Source: Meiothermus sp. QL-1 (GTDB taxonomy: Bacteria; Deinococcota; Deinococci; Deinococcales; Thermaceae). Taken from it: a stretch of DNA of 64,000 nucleotides. Position numbers and translations under genes: made by a program. The notes under the pieces are model-generated. The model was not told the DNA's origin, ran no database searches, and saw nothing but the letters and a program-made list of their open reading frames with translations. The DNA lies in contig NZ_QQSV01000005.1 in NCBI RefSeq assembly GCF_003351145.1, forward strand, positions 62,001 through 126,000, written 5' to 3'. This document shows positions 60,469 through 64,000 of the stretch, piece after piece (the stretch's first letter is position 1; each line of letters opens with the position of its first letter).

Positions 60469-61626
60469 ATGCGGCTTTACTGGGAGCAACCCTACCAGTC
60501 CAGCTTCGAGGCCCGGGTGCTGCGGGCCTGGAGCGAGGACGGGGCCCACTACGCGGTGCTGGACCAGACCCTCTTCTACCCCAGCGGCGGGGGGCAGGCC
60601 TGCGACAGGGGAAGCCTGGAAGGGGTGCCGGTGCTGGAGGTGAAGGAGGTCCAGGGAGAGGTTGTGCACCGGCTGGCCCGGCCCCTGCAGACCGGTCAGC
60701 GGGTGCTGGGCCAGCTCGACTGGCCCTGGCGCTACCGCCAGATGCAGCGGCACACCGCCGAACACATCCTGGGCCAGGCCTTTTTGCGGGCTGCGGGGTG
60801 GAGGGTGCAGGCGGTCAACATGACCGGCGCGCTCGCCACCATAGACCTCGATGGCGAGCCCGCCGAGGCCATCGTCCAGCAGGCAGAGCACCTGGCCAAC
60901 CAGGCGGTCTACGCCAACGCCGAGGTGCGGGCTTACTTCATCCAGGAGGCGGAAGTCCCTCAGCACGGCCTGCGGCGAGCACCCAGGGTGGGCGGCCTAT
61001 TGCGGGTGGTGGAGGTGGTGGGCTGGGACAAGGTGGCCTGCGGAGGGCTGCACGTGGCCCGCAGCGGCGAGGCCGGCCCCATCAAAATCGTCCGCTTCGA
61101 GCGCTACAAAGGGGGCACCCGGGTCTACTTCGTGGCCGGCTGGGAGGCTCTGGAGCTCTTTGAGCAGGAACACCGGCTGCTCAAGCGCCTGGGGGAGCGC
61201 TTCAGCAGCGGGCCGCTGGAAGTGGAAAAGCCCATCGCCCGCCTGCGGGAGGCCTTCTATCAGCTAAAGGGGGAAAACGCCCGCCTGAAGGATGAACTCG
61301 CTGAGCAGATTGTGCGCAGCCTGCTGGGCGAGTTCCCCGGGCGCACCATCGCCGCCCAGGTACCTGAGGCGGTGCTGGAGGCGGTGGGCAAGCGGCTGGC
61401 CGAGTGGCCCGGGGTGCTGGCGTTGCTGGTGGCCCAGGAGGAGGAAAGGGTTCGCTATGCCCTGCTGAAGCATCCGAGCCGCCAAGAGAACCTGGACGCC
61501 CTGTGGGAGGCGGTGCTCAGGCCGCTCGGGGCCCGGGGCGGGGGGGCTCTGGTCAAGCTGGGGGTGCTGGGGGTGGCCCCCCACCGGGCCCTCGAGGCCT
61601 TCCGGACCTACTTGGAGAGGCGGTAG
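60469..61626 (+). CDS. Alanyl-tRNA editing protein (AlaX-like, long form)
   Basis: A 385-residue protein homologous to the editing and C-terminal parts of alanyl-tRNA synthetase. The zinc site comprises R-H-T-A-E-H-I-L-G-Q and C-G-G-L-H-V-A-R. The start L-F-Y-P-S-G-G-G-Q-A-C-D-R-G is diagnostic, and a coiled-coil (about residues 250-285) with a DHH-associated tail follows. It clears Ser- or Gly-mischarged tRNA-Ala. ATG 60469 has an AGGAG site. It is divergent from the GntR regulator, whose operator is about 60 bp away, and glpD begins 3 nt after its stop. Confidence 0.9.
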   Translation: MRLYWEQPYQSSFEARVLRAWSEDGAHYAVLDQTLFYPSGGGQACDRGSLEGVPVLEVKEVQGEVVHRLARPLQTGQRVLGQLDWPWRYRQMQRHTAEHILGQAFLRAAGWRVQAVNMTGALATIDLDGEPAEAIVQQAEHLANQAVYANAEVRAYFIQEAEVPQHGLRRAPRVGGLLRVVEVVGWDKVACGGLHVARSGEAGPIKIVRFERYKGGTRVYFVAGWEALELFEQEHRLLKRLGERFSSGPLEVEKPIARLREAFYQLKGENARLKDELAEQIVRSLLGEFPGRTIAAQVPEAVLEAVGKRLAEWPGVLALLVAQEEERVRYALLKHPSRQENLDALWEAVLRPLGARGGGALVKLGVLGVAPHRALEAFRTYLERR

Positions 61627-61629
61627 GCT

Positions 61630-63237
61630 ATGGCCGTGGCGCTGGAGCGCGCGCAAGCCCTGGAGCGGCTGAACCAGGAACGCTTCGACCTTTTGGTCAT
61701 CGGCGGGGGGGCCAGCGGGGCCGGGGTGGCCCTCGAGGCCGCCCTGCGGGGCCTGCGGGTGGCTCTGGTGGAGCGCTACGACTTCGCTGAAGGCACCTCG
61801 AGCCGCAGCACCAAGCTCATCCACGGTGGGGTGCGCTACCTGGAGCTGGCGGTCAAGACCCTCGACCGCAGCCAGCTCCACCTGGTGCAGGACGCCCTGC
61901 GGGAGCGGGCCATCCTCCTCCGGCTGGCCCCCCACCTCGCCCGGCCCCTCTGGCTCCTTACCCCCCTCTACCGGCCGCTCGAGCTGCCCTACTACTACCT
62001 GGGCCTCAAGCTTTACGACCTGCTAGCGGGAAGGGCCCGGCTGGCCCCAGCCCGCCTCCTGAGCGCCCGGGCGGCCCAGGCCCGGTTTCCCGCCTTACGC
62101 CAGGGCCTCGTCGGGGCGGTGGCCTACCAGGATGGGCAGTTCGACGACGCCCGTTACAACCTGGAGCTGGCCCTCACCGCTGCCCAAACCGGGGCAGTGG
62201 TCCTCAACTACGCCGAGGTCGCCGCCCTCGTCAAAAAGGAGGGACGGCTGGCGGGAGCGGTGGTCAAGGACCGGCAGGGAGGAGGGGAGGTGGAGGTGGC
62301 TGCCCGGGTGGTGGTCAACGCCACTGGCCCCTTCGCCGATGCCATACGGCACCTGGACGACCCTGAGGTCCCCCCCCTTCTCACCACCAGCTCAGGGGTA
62401 CACCTGGTGCTGGGCCCAGGGTACACCCCTCCGGACACCGGCCTCCTGGTGCCTAAAACCGAGGATGGTCGGGTACTCTTCGTGCTGCCCTGGCTGGGGG
62501 GAACCCTGGTGGGTACCACCGACCAGCCCGCCCCCCTTGACGACCACCCCCCGGTACAGGAGGCCGAAGTGGCCTACGTGCTGCGGCAGGTTCGACCCTA
62601 CCTGGGCGAGATTCCCCAAACAGCGGTGCGCTCAGCCTGGTCGGGCCTGCGCCCGCTGGTGGCCCGGGGGGCCACCCAGACCGCCCGGCTGGTGCGCGAC
62701 CACCTGATCGAGGAGAGCGCCTCGGGCCTGCTGACCCTTACGGGGGGCAAGTGGACCACCTACCGCAAGATGGCCCAGGACCTGGTGGACTACGCCATCG
62801 GGCGCTTCGGCCTACCGGCAGGTCCTTCCCTGAGCGCCAAAACCCCTTTGCTGGGCGGGCAGGGCTTCACCCCGGAAGGGGCCGGGCGGCTCCAGGCGAT
62901 GGGCCTGGAGCCTGGTGCTGCCTTGCACCTGCACCAGGCCTACGGGGCTCGAGCCCCAGAGGTAGCCCGCCTCGTGCTGGAAGGCCTCGACCGCCCCCTG
63001 GCCGAGGGCTGGCCCTATCTGGAGGCTGAAGTGGTCTATGCCGTGCAGCGCGAGATGGCCCTCACTCCCCTGGACGTGCTTTGCCGCCGCACCCGGCTGG
63101 CCTTCCTGGACCGGCAGGCCGCCCTGGCCGCCCTGCCCCGGGTGGTGGAGCTGATGGGTGGCGCTTTGGGCTGGGACGCTAACAGAAGAAAGCACGCGGA
63201 GGAACAAAGCCGAAACCGGCTTCTAGGGGCGCTTTAG
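61630..63237 (+). CDS. glpD: Glycerol-3-phosphate dehydrogenase (FAD, aerobic)
   Basis: A 535-residue flavoprotein. The FAD-binding start L-L-V-I-G-G-G-A-S-G-A-G-V-A-L-E is followed by E-G-T-S-S-R-S-T-K-L-I-H-G-G-V-R-Y-L-E, which is diagnostic for GlpD. Later motifs are Y-Q-D-G-Q-F-D-D-A-R, WLGGTLVGTTDQP, R-S-A-W-S-G-L-R-P-L, and TLTGGKWTTYRKMAQD. It oxidises G3P to DHAP and reduces the quinone pool. It is co-transcribed with the tRNA editing gene by 3-nt spacing, and its end overlaps the convergent coiled-coil gene. Confidence 0.96.
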   Translation: MAVALERAQALERLNQERFDLLVIGGGASGAGVALEAALRGLRVALVERYDFAEGTSSRSTKLIHGGVRYLELAVKTLDRSQLHLVQDALRERAILLRLAPHLARPLWLLTPLYRPLELPYYYLGLKLYDLLAGRARLAPARLLSARAAQARFPALRQGLVGAVAYQDGQFDDARYNLELALTAAQTGAVVLNYAEVAALVKKEGRLAGAVVKDRQGGGEVEVAARVVVNATGPFADAIRHLDDPEVPPLLTTSSGVHLVLGPGYTPPDTGLLVPKTEDGRVLFVLPWLGGTLVGTTDQPAPLDDHPPVQEAEVAYVLRQVRPYLGEIPQTAVRSAWSGLRPLVARGATQTARLVRDHLIEESASGLLTLTGGKWTTYRKMAQDLVDYAIGRFGLPAGPSLSAKTPLLGGQGFTPEGAGRLQAMGLEPGAALHLHQAYGARAPEVARLVLEGLDRPLAEGWPYLEAEVVYAVQREMALTPLDVLCRRTRLAFLDRQAALAALPRVVELMGGALGWDANRRKHAEEQSRNRLLGAL

Positions 63238-63851
63238 TCGGGCAGGGAAAGCCGGCCCCGCGCCGCGGCAACGGCCAGTTCCTGTCCCAACTCCTGGCCC
63301 ACCCTCTGGTAGGCCTCCACCCACTCCTCGTCGCTCAGCTCCTTGTTGGCCACAAGCTGCAAGAGCAGGTTGTAGGGGTGGCGCCCTTCCGCCAGCGCCC
63401 GTGCCCCTTCACCCAGGGTGGTGGACTCCTTGAGCTGGCGCATCAGGCCCAGGGCGTCAAACTGCACAGCGGAAAGGGGCATGAACTCCTCAGCGCCCCG
63501 GTAGACCAGGCTGCTCACCTGCTCCAAGACCTGCAGGGCCTTCTGCCGCAAGAAGACCTCTTTCAACTGCTGGCGGTGGGCCTTCAGGGCTTCCAACACC
63601 TGGGGCAGGATGGGCTCAACCCCAACCCCCAGCACCCTCCGGGCCCGCCCAAGCCAGTCTTCAAAGGAGGCGGAGGCCTCGGTGAGCTGCGCCAACACCT
63701 CAGCAGGTGGGGGGTGCCCCTGCTTCAGATCCTCGGCCAACCGGCACAGGGTCTCGCCCAGTTGGCCGAGGCGGCCTTGCAGGGCCTGGCCCTCCTCGAG
63801 CAGGCCTTCCACCTCAGGCATGCCTTTTAGATCGGCCTGTAAAGCGGACAT
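63234..63851 (-). CDS. Coiled-coil protein of unknown function
   Basis: A 205-residue, almost entirely alpha-helical protein rich in Leu, Glu and Gln, without signal peptide, membrane helix or cysteine-rich motif. Two long amphipathic stretches (about 12-60 and 80-130) predict coiled coils. No family recognised. ATG 63851 is preferred: GGGAG lies upstream and the peptide before it looks non-coding. It is divergent from the PIG-L deacetylase gene. Confidence 0.6.
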   Translation of the reverse strand: MSALQADLKGMPEVEGLLEEGQALQGRLGQLGETLCRLAEDLKQGHPPPAEVLAQLTEASASFEDWLGRARRVLGVGVEPILPQVLEALKAHRQQLKEVFLRQKALQVLEQVSSLVYRGAEEFMPLSAVQFDALGLMRQLKESTTLGEGARALAEGRHPYNLLLQLVANKELSDEEWVEAYQRVGQELGQELAVAAARGRLSLPD

Positions 63852-63904
63852 GACCGACTCCCAGTTTACCGCGGTAGGCCTGGATGTAGGGTAACTTGGG
63901 GCCC

Positions 63905-64000
63905 ATGGAGCTGGACCTGCTGGTAATCGCACCCCACCCCGACGATGGAGAGCTTGGCTGTGGAGGCCTGCTGGCCCGGGCCAAAGCCGAGGGACAGAGG
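63905..64000 (+). CDS. PIG-L family deacetylase (partial, N-terminus only)
   Basis: Only 32 residues are inside the window. They contain the zinc-binding motif [13 protein letters not shown] that starts LmbE/PIG-L deacetylases such as BshB of bacillithiol synthesis. The gene runs beyond the window edge, so the subfamily cannot be settled; BshB1 is the leading guess because Deinococcota make bacillithiol. Confidence 0.8.
   Translation, partial: MELDLLVIAPHPDDGELGCGGLLARAKAEGQR

Overview
The window is GC-rich, densely packed bacterial DNA with short or overlapping gene junctions. Many products closely resemble well-known Thermus proteins: xylose isomerase, D-Ala-D-Ala ligase, the 307-residue proline dehydrogenase, cytochrome c552, the caa3 oxidase with fused subunits I+III, CsoR with a Cys-His-His copper site, and family 5 uracil-DNA glycosylase. 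I infer a member of the Thermaceae (Deinococcota), of the Meiothermus/Calidithermus type. No rRNA, tRNA, CRISPR array, insertion sequence, phage gene or integrase was seen. Several genes appear leaderless: a TANNNT-like -10 box lies 6-8 nt before the start codon.

Layout. 1-3.1 kb: a partial P-loop/TPR protein and a PEGA-domain membrane protein (minus). 3.2-6.5 kb: FAH-family hydrolase, aminotransferase, and a pyruvate kinase broken by a one-base frameshift. 6.6-9.1 kb: a tight YgiB-like lipoprotein / YgiC-like ATP-grasp ligase / potassium channel operon. 9.1-12.9 kb: xylR-xylA-xylB with a recognisable promoter and operator. 12.9-16.3 kb: split chromate transporter, metallophosphatase, two unknown genes. 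16.5-18.5 kb: a diguanylate cyclase with a decayed HD-GYP-like tail. 18.5-22.1 kb: copper operon copZ-csoR-copA-DUF305 preceded by a near-textbook CsoR operator. 22.1-29.3 kb: SDR, Ddl, glycogen synthase, PatB-like lyase, membrane diguanylate cyclase, RNase HII, DUF4384-type lipoprotein. 29.3-31.0 kb: orphan TRAP binding protein and cytochrome c552.

31.1-38.9 kb is the most remarkable part. It is a compact Calvin-Benson-Bassham operon reading fbp/sbp(glpX)-cbbL-cbbS-cbbX-prk-rpe-fba-yqhA, with a divergent LysR regulator (CbbR). RuBisCO is red-type form I with its CbbX activase, while phosphoribulokinase is of the cyanobacterial/plant class, so the pathway looks mosaic. All key catalytic residues that I checked are present. 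Carbon fixation is not a usual trait of Thermaceae.

38.9-49.8 kb: 5'-nucleotidase, an SBP56/methanethiol oxidase-like protein with two small membrane proteins, an unknown secreted protein, and the caa3 cytochrome oxidase module (ctaA, ctaB, ctaC, fused ctaDE). 49.9-56.7 kb: two MDR dehydrogenases, GNAT acetyltransferase, FolC, VWA membrane protein, uracil-DNA glycosylase, small lipoprotein, aquaporin. 56.8-64 kb: HD-domain protein, the proline degradation operon (GntR regulator, PRODH, P5CDH) with an autoregulatory palindrome, alanyl-tRNA editing protein, GlpD, a coiled-coil protein, and the start of a PIG-L deacetylase.

Taken together the window suggests an aerobic thermophile. It respires through cytochrome c552 and caa3 oxidase and uses xylose, proline, glycerol-3-phosphate and organic acids. 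It may also fix CO2 through a CbbR-controlled Calvin cycle. The electron donor for such growth is not encoded here, apart from the possible methanethiol oxidase.
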